Shown here: positions 1 to 6,890 of the stretch, piece after piece
Numbering within the stretch: position 1 is the first letter of the stretch
How the letters are laid out: the number at the start of each line of letters is the position of its first letter
From: Euryarchaeota archaeon UBA111
GTDB lineage: Archaea > Thermoplasmatota > Poseidoniia > Poseidoniales > Poseidoniaceae
Direction: 5' to 3'
DNA length: 6,890 bases
NCBI GenBank assembly: GCA_002506025.1
Contig: DAWS01000016.1
Coordinates: forward strand, 3,452-10,341
Translations under genes and position numbers: made by a program
The notes under the pieces: model-generated
The model's input: only the letters and a program-made list of their open reading frames with translations
What the model was told of the DNA's origin: nothing
Databases searched by the model: none

Positions 1-1013
1 CCACATCCCATGTTGAATGTGCGATACATTTCCCAGGTCTCAACTGCACCAAGCTCGGCCAACCAAGTAAATTCAGGGTGAACTGAAAGAGGGCTGGATA
101 TTTCCCATCCAAGAGTCTCATGTAATCGAAGGAGATTCGATAATCCGCCTCCAGTAATATGGCATATTGCTTTGAGGTCATTGACCGAAAATCTACATTC
201 TTCAGATTGTGACCAATTAATCAAGTCTACCACTGGGTCGCAATAAATTCTCGTGGGGTTAAGGAAAACCTCACCTAAAGTTACTGGTGTATTATCGATA
301 TTGAAACGAGCCACTTTTCGTCCATAAGACTCAGTACTAAATGGCGCAGCATCGGTATACTGCATACCGGCATGGTCGATGATTCGACGAACTAGAGAAT
401 AACCGTTGGAATGAATACCGGAGGAGGGTAAACCGATCAAAACATCACCCGCGGTAAGATTTTCACCAGTTATTGCATTACCTTTTTTCAGATAACCTAG
501 AGCAGTTCCTGACAAATCTAACTCGGTCACTATTCCAGGAAGTGAAGCGGTTTCACCCCCAGCCAAAGTAACTCTCGCTAATCGACATGCTTCGGTTAGT
601 GACGCTCCAAGTGCAGCATGAACATCTGGGTCAGGCTTCGGTACAGCGACATAATCTACGAAAGCGATTGGCTCGGCCCCAACACATAACAGGTCATTGA
701 CGTTCATGGCCATACAGTCGATACCAACTCCAGACCACTCGTTTAGTGCGGCGGCAATCTGCAATTTGCTACCAACTCCATCAGTTGCTAATGCTAACAA
801 ATGGTCGCCAAATTCGATTAGGCCACCAAAACCACCGGGCAGATCGACAGGCGCACCAGGCGTTCCAGCTGGTCTAACCGATTTACTTAGCGAGGATATT
901 AGTGAGGCAACAGCTGAACCTTCAAGGTCGATATCTACACCAGCACTGGCATAGTCCATCTTATCAGCCATACCTTTCCCAGCCAAAGGCAGGCAATGAA
1001 TAAATCGGCTCAT
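1..1013 (-). CDS. purM: Phosphoribosylformylglycinamidine cyclo-ligase (AIR synthase), 3' end cut by the window edge
   Basis: PurM closes the imidazole ring of formylglycinamidine ribonucleotide using ATP, giving aminoimidazole ribonucleotide in cytosolic de novo purine synthesis. I translated this strand by hand and got 337 codons without a stop. The family landmarks occur in order: ATDGVGSKL (residues 76-84), VNDLLCVGAEP (105-115), GGET (152-155), GIHSNGYS (199-206), HITGGGL (285-291) and RTFNMG (331-336). The usual family length is about 345 residues and RTFNMG normally lies some 50 residues before the end, so only the extreme C-terminus is missing. The start is uncertain. ATG 1013 overlaps the esterase stop as ATGA, which I follow here. 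ATG 971 (protein starting MADKMDYASAGVDID) fits the usual PurM N-terminus better and would leave a 38-nt gap. No clear Shine-Dalgarno sequence precedes 1013. The identification is very secure; the start is not. Confidence 0.96.
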   Translation of the reverse strand, partial: MSRFIHCLPLAGKGMADKMDYASAGVDIDLEGSAVASLISSLSKSVRPAGTPGAPVDLPGGFGGLIEFGDHLLALATDGVGSKLQIAAALNEWSGVGIDCMAMNVNDLLCVGAEPIAFVDYVAVPKPDPDVHAALGASLTEACRLARVTLAGGETASLPGIVTELDLSGTALGYLKKGNAITGENLTAGDVLIGLPSSGIHSNGYSLVRRIIDHAGMQYTDAAPFSTESYGRKVARFNIDNTPVTLGEVFLNPTRIYCDPVVDLINWSQSEECRFSVNDLKAICHITGGGLSNLLRLHETLGWEISSPLSVHPEFTWLAELGAVETWEMYRTFNMGC

Positions 1014-2032
1014 ATCTGGAGGGCTTCAGCTAGCATTGGCATACTGTAATCCAAGCGGTATTCGATACCGGAATGCGAGCCATCAAATTCTTCCCAAAAG
1101 TGTTCTATATTGTGTTCTCGTAGCATTCTAACCATTAATCGACTACCGTATTGTATACCATATTGGTCTTTATTACCGCAGTCAATAAATAACAAATCAA
1201 GTGATTTCAGCGAATTAATATTCTGTTCAATCGAGGTCAGCGGATCAAATGCTAACCAGTTTTTCCACAATGCATCGTCTAAAATACAGGTCTCAAGATC
1301 AAAAGGTAGTCTAATGCCATAAGAATGACTGTGCTCAGTTTTTGAATCATAAGAAGCAGCCATTGCACAGGTCATTAGTGCATGGAAATCATCACCACTC
1401 AATTTACTGCATTGTTTGACATATCGAAGAAAATTTTCAACCCCGTTTTGCTTATTTATTTGAGTTGCTGTATTGCTAAATTCAGAGCGATAGAGTAGGT
1501 CGAATCCAACATCACCAGAATGCGTTGCAATCGCTTGCCACTCTTCAGGGTGGTGTATCGCGTTGTGTAGTGCACCAAAACCACCAGATGACTTGCCAAA
1601 CAGACCAAACCTGCCATTAGTTGGATAGCGTGCTGAGATCTCAGGCTTGAGTGATTGATGCAGCCATGTGCTCCATTGCCCCATGATTCCTGAGTCAACA
1701 AACTGATTGCCACCAAGCGAAGTAAAGCAATCTGGCAATACTAGAATTGTCGGACTCATTTTATCTTCTCGCACTAACCTTTCATGCCTTTGGGGGAGTG
1801 TCTCAGCAAAAGCTTTCCATCCTGCTCTTGCTAATCCCGAAGAGGTGAAAGGGGCAAGATAAATCAGTACCGGCAACTGATGACCTTGGTCAATAATCTC
1901 TAATCCAGAAGGTGGTATGTGGACAATAACCTCTCTAACGGTTGGGTCACCAAGATTGTTGTTTAACAAATCTGAATCAATAGTAAACCGATCTAATTTA
2001 CCTTCAATTGGCGAGAAACTATGCTCGGGCAT
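1010..2032 (-). CDS. Putative esterase, alpha/beta-hydrolase fold (esterase D / PF00756-like)
   Basis: This 340-residue protein resembles the putative-esterase family that includes S-formylglutathione hydrolase and antigen 85-type enzymes. Its N-terminus has the family's opening strands (REVIVHIPPSG at 33-43, LPVLIYLAPF at 53-62). The nucleophile elbow G-K-S-S-G at 146-150 makes Ser148 the likely nucleophile. Asp289 (in DCGNKDQYG) and His320 (in FDGSHSG) sit where the other two triad residues are expected. No signal peptide or membrane segment is visible, so it is probably cytosolic. A stop lies in frame a short way upstream and ATG 2032 is the first start after it, so the N-terminus is well fixed. 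It is the first gene of a minus-strand unit; its TGA overlaps the putative purM ATG by 4 bp. The substrate cannot be deduced; an S-formylglutathione role is not supported by context. The triad assignment is by pattern only. Confidence 0.85.
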   Translation of the reverse strand: MPEHSFSPIEGKLDRFTIDSDLLNNNLGDPTVREVIVHIPPSGLEIIDQGHQLPVLIYLAPFTSSGLARAGWKAFAETLPQRHERLVREDKMSPTILVLPDCFTSLGGNQFVDSGIMGQWSTWLHQSLKPEISARYPTNGRFGLFGKSSGGFGALHNAIHHPEEWQAIATHSGDVGFDLLYRSEFSNTATQINKQNGVENFLRYVKQCSKLSGDDFHALMTCAMAASYDSKTEHSHSYGIRLPFDLETCILDDALWKNWLAFDPLTSIEQNINSLKSLDLLFIDCGNKDQYGIQYGSRLMVRMLREHNIEHFWEEFDGSHSGIEYRLDYSMPMLAEALQI

Positions 2033-2229
2033 GGATGTCCTATGATGCCATTACTCATTTGTTCGACGGTCGGTGTTACTACAATGGACATCAATATTCC
2101 TTGGGAAAATGCAAGGTAGAGCACGCTTTAGTTCCACAGGAAACGCAGGGGTATGACAAATCGACAGAAGTAATCATAAACCGAGGCCAAATAGTCAGGC
2201 AGTCTAGCACATTAGGATTGGTGAGGATT
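2033..2229. promoter_or_regulatory. Divergent intergenic region between the esterase and mcm, expected to hold both promoters
   Basis: With mcm starting at ATG 2230, about 197 bp separate two divergently transcribed units, so promoters for both should lie here. I see no consensus archaeal TATA box. The best A/T-rich candidate on the plus strand is TAATCATAAA at 2171-2180, about 50 nt before the mcm ATG, which would allow a leader of roughly 25-30 nt. On the minus strand, the AATATT around 2094-2099 is a weak candidate. The region is also open in the mcm frame, so a coding N-terminal extension is possible but less likely. The assignment rests on layout rather than on a recognised motif. Confidence 0.5.
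2220..2226 (+). promoter_or_regulatory. Shine-Dalgarno-like GGTGAGG before mcm ATG 2230
   Basis: GGTGA matches the part of the ribosome-binding consensus complementary to the 3' end of 16S rRNA and ends 5 nt before ATG 2230. It supports 2230 over the further-upstream in-frame starts at 2008 (TTG) and 2035 (ATG), neither of which has such a motif in front of it. Confidence 0.5.
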
Positions 2230-4359
2230 ATGCTACAAGAATTTGATTTAGCAGCCAGATGGACCTCAATGATCCAAGATCTATACGCCGAGGCGGTCCA
2301 CAACCTTGCACAGAAGTGGCCCGATGAGCAATCGCTTGAAGTTTCATATCGGATTATAGAGGGGTTTGATGATGAGTTCGCTCAAAACATAATTGCCCAC
2401 CCGGATTTGCATTTTCAAGCTGCAAATCAAGCGTTGCGTCAATTTCTCCAAGATGAAGGGCATACCTCAATGTATCCGTTTGTCAGGATTGTTCACCTAC
2501 CGAGTGATCAAATTCGCACGGTTTCTCAATTAAGAGCTGATGATATTGGTATGTGCTTGGCAATCGATGCCATTGCGACCAAAATTTCTGGCGTGCGACC
2601 AAGAATCTATTCAGCCTCATTCATGTGTTCTTCATGTGGCCACATAACAGAAGTAAAACAACCTAATGAACAAGAATTGATAGAGCCAATAGAATGCTCT
2701 CAGATTGATGGTGGCTGTGGAAGACAAAAACGTCAGACTAGGTTTGTTCTACAAGAGGATGAATCGATTCTTATCAATTCCCAATTTATCGAATTACAAG
2801 AATCGCCAGAGCAACTGAAAGGGGGAATTCAACCAGAACGGATAATTTGCATTGGAGAGCATGATATTGCCGGCAAGTTGAACCCTGGTGATAGAGTCAA
2901 AGCTAACGGTGTCTTGTTCATTCGGTCACAAAGAAAGGGCGGTAAAGATACCCCTGTGTTCGATATTTTCCTACGCATTCATTCTCTAGAGCGACAAAAT
3001 GTACCGCTTGAAGAGATTTTGATAACAGAAGATGAAGAACTCGAAATCAAGGAATTAGCTAGCCGTTCTGACATATACGATTTGTTTAGCCGTAGTATTG
3101 CTCCTTCAATATTCGGTATGGCTAGAGTCAAAGAATCATTGATGTTGCAATTATTTGGTGGCGTTGCGAGATTAAACCCAGACGGGACTAGGAATAGGGG
3201 TGATATCCACATCTTATTGATGGGCGACCCGGGTGTGGCAAAATCACAATTACTGGACTACATGTCAAAGATTTCCCCACGTGGCCAGTTTACCTCTGGT
3301 CAATCGGCTTCTGCTGCTGGACTTACAGCTGCGGCTGTCCAGGATTCAGCCGCAGATGGGCGCTGGACCCTAGAAGCTGGTGCCTTGGTGTTAGCAGACC
3401 TAGGACTAGCAGCAATCGATGAATTTGACAAGATGAACGATAGCGATCGTTCTAGCATGCATGAAGCAATGGAGCAACAAACGATTTCACTATCTAAAGC
3501 AGGAATTAATGCCAGTCTTAGAACAAGATGCGCGGTTCTTGCTGCGGCAAACCCAAAAAATGGGCGCTTTGAACCAATATCAGATACTCCATTTACGGCA
3601 CAGATAAATCTCGCACCGCCATTAATTTCTCGATTTGATATTATATGGCTGTTAACAGATAATGCAGAACAAGACCGTGATGCTAAAATTGCTCAGCACA
3701 TAATCAACAATCGACTACTCGGAACAAGTGAGTTACTAGTCAATCAAGGCAGTGCACCAGATCCGTCAAGAAAATTGTCTTCAGCCACGCAAAAATCACA
3801 GGACGGAGATGAGATTCTAACAAAAGAGCTGATTAGGAAATACATTGCTTATTCAAAGCGCGCAATTCATCCTAAACTTGACGAAGAGGCACGTAATAGG
3901 ATAGTTACCTTCTATGTCGACACAAGGAAAAAAGGTGGTGAATACGCAGATAGTGTTTCGATTACCGCCCGTTCATTGGAAGCAGTAGCCCGTATGGCTG
4001 AAGCAAGCGCGCGCATACGATTGTCGGATGTTGCTAATCTTGAGGATGTCGAAAGGGCAATACGGCTAACCAGAACGTGGCGAAATGAATTGATGGGCGA
4101 GAACTTTGACATGACAACCATCGAGTCAGGTAGGAAGGCGTCAGCAAGGAATCACGAAAGAATGTTGATTGATACAATCCGCGACCTAGAGGCAAGATCA
4201 AATGAGAAAATCAAATATGCAAATCGAATAGATATTTACAATGAAATGCAAAATCATGATGTCGATCGTGGTAAGGTCGATGATATGATTGAGAAGATGG
4301 TCAGAGATGGAACATTGATGCTACCGAAAGGATATGACACTATCCAAACCCTCAGATAG
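2230..4359 (+). CDS. mcm: Replicative DNA helicase MCM
   Basis: MCM forms the ring-shaped ATP-driven helicase that unwinds DNA at archaeal replication forks. From ATG 2230 the protein has 709 residues; well-studied archaeal MCMs have about 650-700. In order: an N-terminal helical A domain; a zinc-binding element with Cys133, Cys136, Cys156 and Cys163; an OB-fold region with a basic hairpin (RSQRKGGK); the AAA+ core with Walker A GDPGVAKS (332-339, Lys338), Walker B IDEFDK (396-401), the presensor hairpin around SKAGI, sensor 1 AAANP (438-442, Asn441), arginine finger SRFD (Arg468) and a sensor 2 candidate Arg581; and a C-terminal winged helix from about 645. A polar low-complexity linker (about 498-526) interrupts the lid region. 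No intein is present, although archaeal mcm genes often carry one. The start at 2230 is preferred because the residues after it align with the beginning of known archaeal MCMs and GGTGAGG precedes it; the frame stays open upstream to 2008. It is followed after 40 bp by gatE. Confidence 0.97.
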   Translation: MLQEFDLAARWTSMIQDLYAEAVHNLAQKWPDEQSLEVSYRIIEGFDDEFAQNIIAHPDLHFQAANQALRQFLQDEGHTSMYPFVRIVHLPSDQIRTVSQLRADDIGMCLAIDAIATKISGVRPRIYSASFMCSSCGHITEVKQPNEQELIEPIECSQIDGGCGRQKRQTRFVLQEDESILINSQFIELQESPEQLKGGIQPERIICIGEHDIAGKLNPGDRVKANGVLFIRSQRKGGKDTPVFDIFLRIHSLERQNVPLEEILITEDEELEIKELASRSDIYDLFSRSIAPSIFGMARVKESLMLQLFGGVARLNPDGTRNRGDIHILLMGDPGVAKSQLLDYMSKISPRGQFTSGQSASAAGLTAAAVQDSAADGRWTLEAGALVLADLGLAAIDEFDKMNDSDRSSMHEAMEQQTISLSKAGINASLRTRCAVLAAANPKNGRFEPISDTPFTAQINLAPPLISRFDIIWLLTDNAEQDRDAKIAQHIINNRLLGTSELLVNQGSAPDPSRKLSSATQKSQDGDEILTKELIRKYIAYSKRAIHPKLDEEARNRIVTFYVDTRKKGGEYADSVSITARSLEAVARMAEASARIRLSDVANLEDVERAIRLTRTWRNELMGENFDMTTIESGRKASARNHERMLIDTIRDLEARSNEKIKYANRIDIYNEMQNHDVDRGKVDDMIEKMVRDGTLMLPKGYDTIQTLR

Positions 4360-4399
4360 TAATCGTTGCAATCTTGAATAATGAATTACTGGGATAGCC
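4360..4399 (+). other. Short mcm-gatE gap
   Basis: Forty bases separate the mcm TAG from the gatE ATG. The stretch is A/T-rich in its middle (AATAATGAATTA, about 4377-4388) and ends GGGATAGCC before the ATG. It contains no terminator-like hairpin with a T-run and no good Shine-Dalgarno sequence. Co-transcription of mcm and gatE is likely; an internal promoter cannot be excluded. Confidence 0.35.
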
Positions 4400-6430
4400 A
4401 TGGCGGAGTCCCACTACCCAGAACCATCAGGTGATGTTAGTGATGTTGGGAGCCTAGACCCAGACCAACTTGGCTTCATGTGTGGTATAGAGGTTCACCA
4501 ACAATTAGCAACTGGTAAATTACACTCTCGCCAACCGGGTGATTTGTTTGATGTAACTATGGAGAGCCTGCCAGATGATTGGCCAAGATTCTCTCGCCGC
4601 CTCAGAGCCGCACGAGGCGAGGGCGGCAAGATTGACATTGCCGCTCGCTTTGAATCCAAACGTAACCGTTCATTCGAGTATGTTCAATCACCAAATTCTG
4701 GTCTTATTGAATTAGATGACCAGCCACCGCTGAATCACGATTCTGATGCCCTTGATATTGCACTGACTACTTCGGCTTTACTAGATGCAAAGCCGGTATC
4801 TCTGCTTCAGACCATGCGAAAAACGGTTGTTGACGGTTCTAACACCAGTGGTTTTCAGCGAACTACTTTGATATCAACCGGTGGGGTTTTGCAAACCGCT
4901 ACCAGCCCTGTCGGAATTTCTGTATTATGTTTGGAAGAAGATAGTGCGAGGAAGCTAGATACCTTTACTACCGTTGATGGAGAGAGAGTCATCTATAATT
5001 TAGACAGACTTGGTCTACCATTAATCGAAATTGCTACTGAACCGGATGTTAGAACACCAGAACATGCTAAGGAAACCTCGATTGCGCTTGGCCGCACATT
5101 GCGTCAAACCCGACGCGTAAGACGAGGCCTTGGTAGCATTAGACAAGATCTCAATGTATCGATTGCTTGTGGCGATAGAATAGAGATTAAGGGTTGCCAA
5201 GATCTAAATTGGATACCTCGGATAATTAAATTAGAAATGGGCAGACAACTGCATTTCTATCGTTTAGCCAATGAGTTACGAGCAGAATTATCCTTGCCAC
5301 CACTACCTAGTGACCGAAGGCTGGACGATGGTGAACTCGAATCTAAGGTAGCCAAACAAGTAGCAGATTTACTAGCACCTAAGTATGTTGATTTGACTGA
5401 ATATTTTGCCGATTGTGAATCCAAAATGATAACAAAAGGATTAGACCAATCGCATACAATGCTTGGTCTTCCATTGCCAAAGTTAGCAGGTAAAATCGGT
5501 GTTAAACAACTAGATGCTGAAGGAGCACAATTACCTAGGCTTGGAAGGGAGTTGGCTGGCGCAGCTAAGTTAGCCGGTGTCAAGGGAGTATTCCACTCAG
5601 ATGAATTGCCGGCTTACGGCATTAGTGAGTCTCACGTTGCAAAAGTTAGAGAGGAACTTGAACTTTCAGATAATGATGGTTTTGTCCTGTGTCTTGCACC
5701 CAGGTGGCAAGCAGAACTAGCACTCGAAAGCGTGTTGCTCCGGGCCCGAACTGCTTGGCATAGGATACCTCAAGAAGTTCGAAATGTAGTAATTCGTAAA
5801 GGTGCACCTGATGACGGCACAACTGCCCCTATGAGGCCATTGCCCGGGGGCGCCCGCATGTATCCTGAAACAGATATTCCTACCCAATCAATCGATAATC
5901 AAAAATGGCAATCGATTATCGATAATCTGCCAATGACGGATGCTCAGCGGCAGGCTAGGATGGATAATTACGAAGTCTCAGCAGACCAGAAAGAGCAGAT
6001 TCTGGCCAAGGAACTGGATGATCAGTTTGTTGATTTCCATAGCGACTTACCAGCCAAGGCTTGGGCTACAGTGTTACTAGAAAATGATGGTGTTGACCCG
6101 AGACTCTCGAGCCTTGTATTAACTGCTAAAGAGCAGGGAGAGCTAACACGAGAAGCAATTAATCTAGTGATTGCTCACTTCTCTAATAGTCTACCAACTT
6201 ATGAGGAAATAGTCGCTTACGCTGAACAGCAAGGGTTGAAACCTGCTGATGAATCTGATTTAGTCGGGATAATAGAATCAGTGATTGCCGAGCGGCTAGA
6301 TTTTGTCAAAGAACGTGGTCTAGGGGCAATAGGACCTCTGATGGGGGTCGTTATGCAACAAGCGGGTGCTGCTGACGGTAAAGCGGTCAGTGCGTTACTT
6401 AAGCAGGCAATTAACGAAGTAACTAAGTGA
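4400..6430 (+). CDS. gatE: Glutamyl-tRNA(Gln) amidotransferase subunit E
   Basis: GatE works with the asparaginase-like GatD to convert Glu-tRNA(Gln) to Gln-tRNA(Gln) in archaea: GatE activates the tRNA-bound glutamate with ATP and GatD supplies ammonia. This 676-residue protein has the GatB/GatE signature GIEVHQQL (29-36), MRKTVVDGSNTSGFQRT (139-155), LDRLGLPLIEIATEPD (201-216), IRQDLNVSI (247-255), IEIKGCQDL (261-269) and GARMYPETDIP (484-494). A region at about 330-435 containing GVFHSDELPAYG (396-407) matches the AspRS-like GAD insertion that distinguishes GatE from GatB. A YqeY-like tRNA-binding tail follows from about 535. It is somewhat longer than the roughly 620 residues usual for GatE. 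The Cys-x-Cys common after the first signature is replaced (KLHSRQPGDL, 40-49). ATG 4400 places 28 residues before the signature, which is plausible. No gatD is in the window. The stop lies against the start of the next gene. Confidence 0.97.
   Translation: MAESHYPEPSGDVSDVGSLDPDQLGFMCGIEVHQQLATGKLHSRQPGDLFDVTMESLPDDWPRFSRRLRAARGEGGKIDIAARFESKRNRSFEYVQSPNSGLIELDDQPPLNHDSDALDIALTTSALLDAKPVSLLQTMRKTVVDGSNTSGFQRTTLISTGGVLQTATSPVGISVLCLEEDSARKLDTFTTVDGERVIYNLDRLGLPLIEIATEPDVRTPEHAKETSIALGRTLRQTRRVRRGLGSIRQDLNVSIACGDRIEIKGCQDLNWIPRIIKLEMGRQLHFYRLANELRAELSLPPLPSDRRLDDGELESKVAKQVADLLAPKYVDLTEYFADCESKMITKGLDQSHTMLGLPLPKLAGKIGVKQLDAEGAQLPRLGRELAGAAKLAGVKGVFHSDELPAYGISESHVAKVREELELSDNDGFVLCLAPRWQAELALESVLLRARTAWHRIPQEVRNVVIRKGAPDDGTTAPMRPLPGGARMYPETDIPTQSIDNQKWQSIIDNLPMTDAQRQARMDNYEVSADQKEQILAKELDDQFVDFHSDLPAKAWATVLLENDGVDPRLSSLVLTAKEQGELTREAINLVIAHFSNSLPTYEEIVAYAEQQGLKPADESDLVGIIESVIAERLDFVKERGLGAIGPLMGVVMQQAGAADGKAVSALLKQAINEVTK
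5891..5927. repeat. Repeated ATCGATAATC with a 14-bp perfect palindrome inside gatE
   Basis: ATCGATAATC occurs at 5891-5900 and again at 5918-5927. The second copy is the right part of a perfect palindrome, GATTATCGATAATC (5914-5927). The first copy can also pair with ATTATCGAT at 5916-5924 as an inverted repeat. The stretch codes for SIDNQ and SIIDNL in GatE in normal frame, so chance repetition of similar codons may explain it. Confidence 0.6.
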
Positions 6431-6435
6431 ATAAA

Positions 6436-6890
6436 ATGCGTAAAAATCTGGCACTAGTGGCGCTAATAGCAGTATTTCTCTTGCCGATTAATCAAGCAGA
6501 AATCATCACTGATTCCGAGAGTGAGACATTATCTCTTCAATGGAGCATAGATTTTGGCGAAGTATATGTTTCAACCAAACCTATTGCGATAAATGATACC
6601 ATCTATGTTAGAACATCTTCATCCAGTTCAGCTCAGGGGATAGCATCAATTTACTCGTTCACCATTGATGGAACAGTAAATTGGCGGGTTGAAAACAGTA
6701 ATTCAACCATGTCTGATTTGGCACCTTTAGTTTATGTCGGTTCGGGTCAGGGCGCATGTGGTCAGTGGCCAGATATGGTTTTGGTTGGTTGGTCAGACGG
6801 TCTACTCCAAGCATTAGATGCTCACAATGGGGCGGTGGTATGGCAGCATTTTACCGAAAAACATAGTTGGGGCATAACCGGTAGTATGCT
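6436..6890 (+). CDS. Secreted PQQ-type beta-propeller repeat protein, 3' end cut by the window edge
   Basis: About 151 codons are visible with no stop. The first 21 residues (MRKNLALVALIAVFLLPINQA) form a textbook signal peptide: basic start, hydrophobic core, and a probable cut after Ala21. No lipobox cysteine is seen. The mature part has two PQQ/beta-propeller-like motifs, YSFTIDGTVNW (73-83) and ALDAHNGAVVW (126-136), the second being the classic ALDA-x-x-G-x-x-x-W repeat. Such proteins are usually extracellular or membrane-anchored propellers; repeats of this type often have no bound PQQ, so a dehydrogenase function should not be assumed. The rest of the propeller and any C-terminal anchor lie outside the window. 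ATG 6436 is chosen because it begins the signal peptide directly and has a GTGA motif 5 nt upstream; GTG 6427, overlapping the gatE stop as GTGA, is in frame and would add three residues. Close spacing suggests co-transcription with gatE. Confidence 0.85.
   Translation, partial: MRKNLALVALIAVFLLPINQAEIITDSESETLSLQWSIDFGEVYVSTKPIAINDTIYVRTSSSSSAQGIASIYSFTIDGTVNWRVENSNSTMSDLAPLVYVGSGQGACGQWPDMVLVGWSDGLLQALDAHNGAVVWQHFTEKHSWGITGSM

Noticed and set aside
697..954. Plus-strand open frame of 85 codons
   Set aside because: It lies antisense within purM, whose frame carries clear family motifs; the translation is proline/serine-rich and resembles nothing.
1110..1716. Open frames of 70 codons (plus strand) and 86 codons (minus strand) within the esterase region
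   Set aside because: Both overlap the esterase, which has a convincing nucleophile elbow and family strands, and neither encodes recognisable motifs.
2091..2303. Minus-strand 70-codon open frame spanning the intergenic region and the start of mcm
   Set aside because: It overlaps the conserved MCM N-terminus antisense and shows no ribosome-binding site or recognisable motif; most likely a chance open frame.
3220..3640. Possible intein in the MCM ATPase core
   Set aside because: Walker A, Walker B, sensor 1 and the arginine finger follow each other at normal spacing with no inserted sequence.
5257..5583. Minus-strand 108-codon open frame inside gatE
   Set aside because: It is antisense to the conserved GAD-like part of gatE; its serine/leucine-rich composition is typical of a shadow frame.
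1..6890. tRNA or other RNA genes, CRISPR repeats, insertion sequences
   Set aside because: Nearly all of the window is accounted for by protein genes with family motifs; the two gaps (197 and 40 bp) show no cloverleaf, regularly spaced repeats or transposon ends by eye.

Overview
The window looks archaeal. Two genes place it: an MCM replicative helicase with an archaeal-type layout, and gatE, the archaea-specific subunit of the tRNA-dependent Glu-tRNA(Gln) amidotransferase. The moderate A+T content, tight spacing, and an exported PQQ-type beta-propeller protein beside housekeeping genes would suit a marine planktonic euryarchaeon such as Marine Group II/III (Poseidoniia). That lineage is an inference from general knowledge, not something a search has confirmed.

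Layout. The minus strand holds a two-gene unit reading right to left: a putative alpha/beta-hydrolase esterase (1010-2032), then purM (AIR synthase of purine biosynthesis, 1-1013), which runs off the left edge. The two overlap by 4 bp (ATGA), suggesting translational coupling. A divergent intergenic region of about 200 bp (2033-2229) should carry the promoters for both directions. The plus strand then has mcm (2230-4359), a 40-bp gap, gatE (4400-6430), and the 5' part of a secreted PQQ-repeat protein (from 6436 or 6427), which runs off the right edge.

Function. purM (nucleotide synthesis), mcm (DNA unwinding) and gatE (Gln-tRNA formation) are core growth genes. The esterase and the exported propeller protein are accessory, with unknown substrates. 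The open frame of mcm extends upstream to 2008, overlapping the esterase start. Homology of the N-terminus to archaeal MCMs and a GGTGAGG motif just before ATG 2230 favour 2230 as the true start.

I found no RNA gene, insertion sequence, CRISPR array, intein or defence-type system. The oddities are modest: a widened zinc-binding loop in MCM, a missing Cys-x-Cys in GatE, the esterase-purM overlap, an open frame through the mcm leader, and a palindromic cluster inside gatE. I see no convincing undescribed system here.
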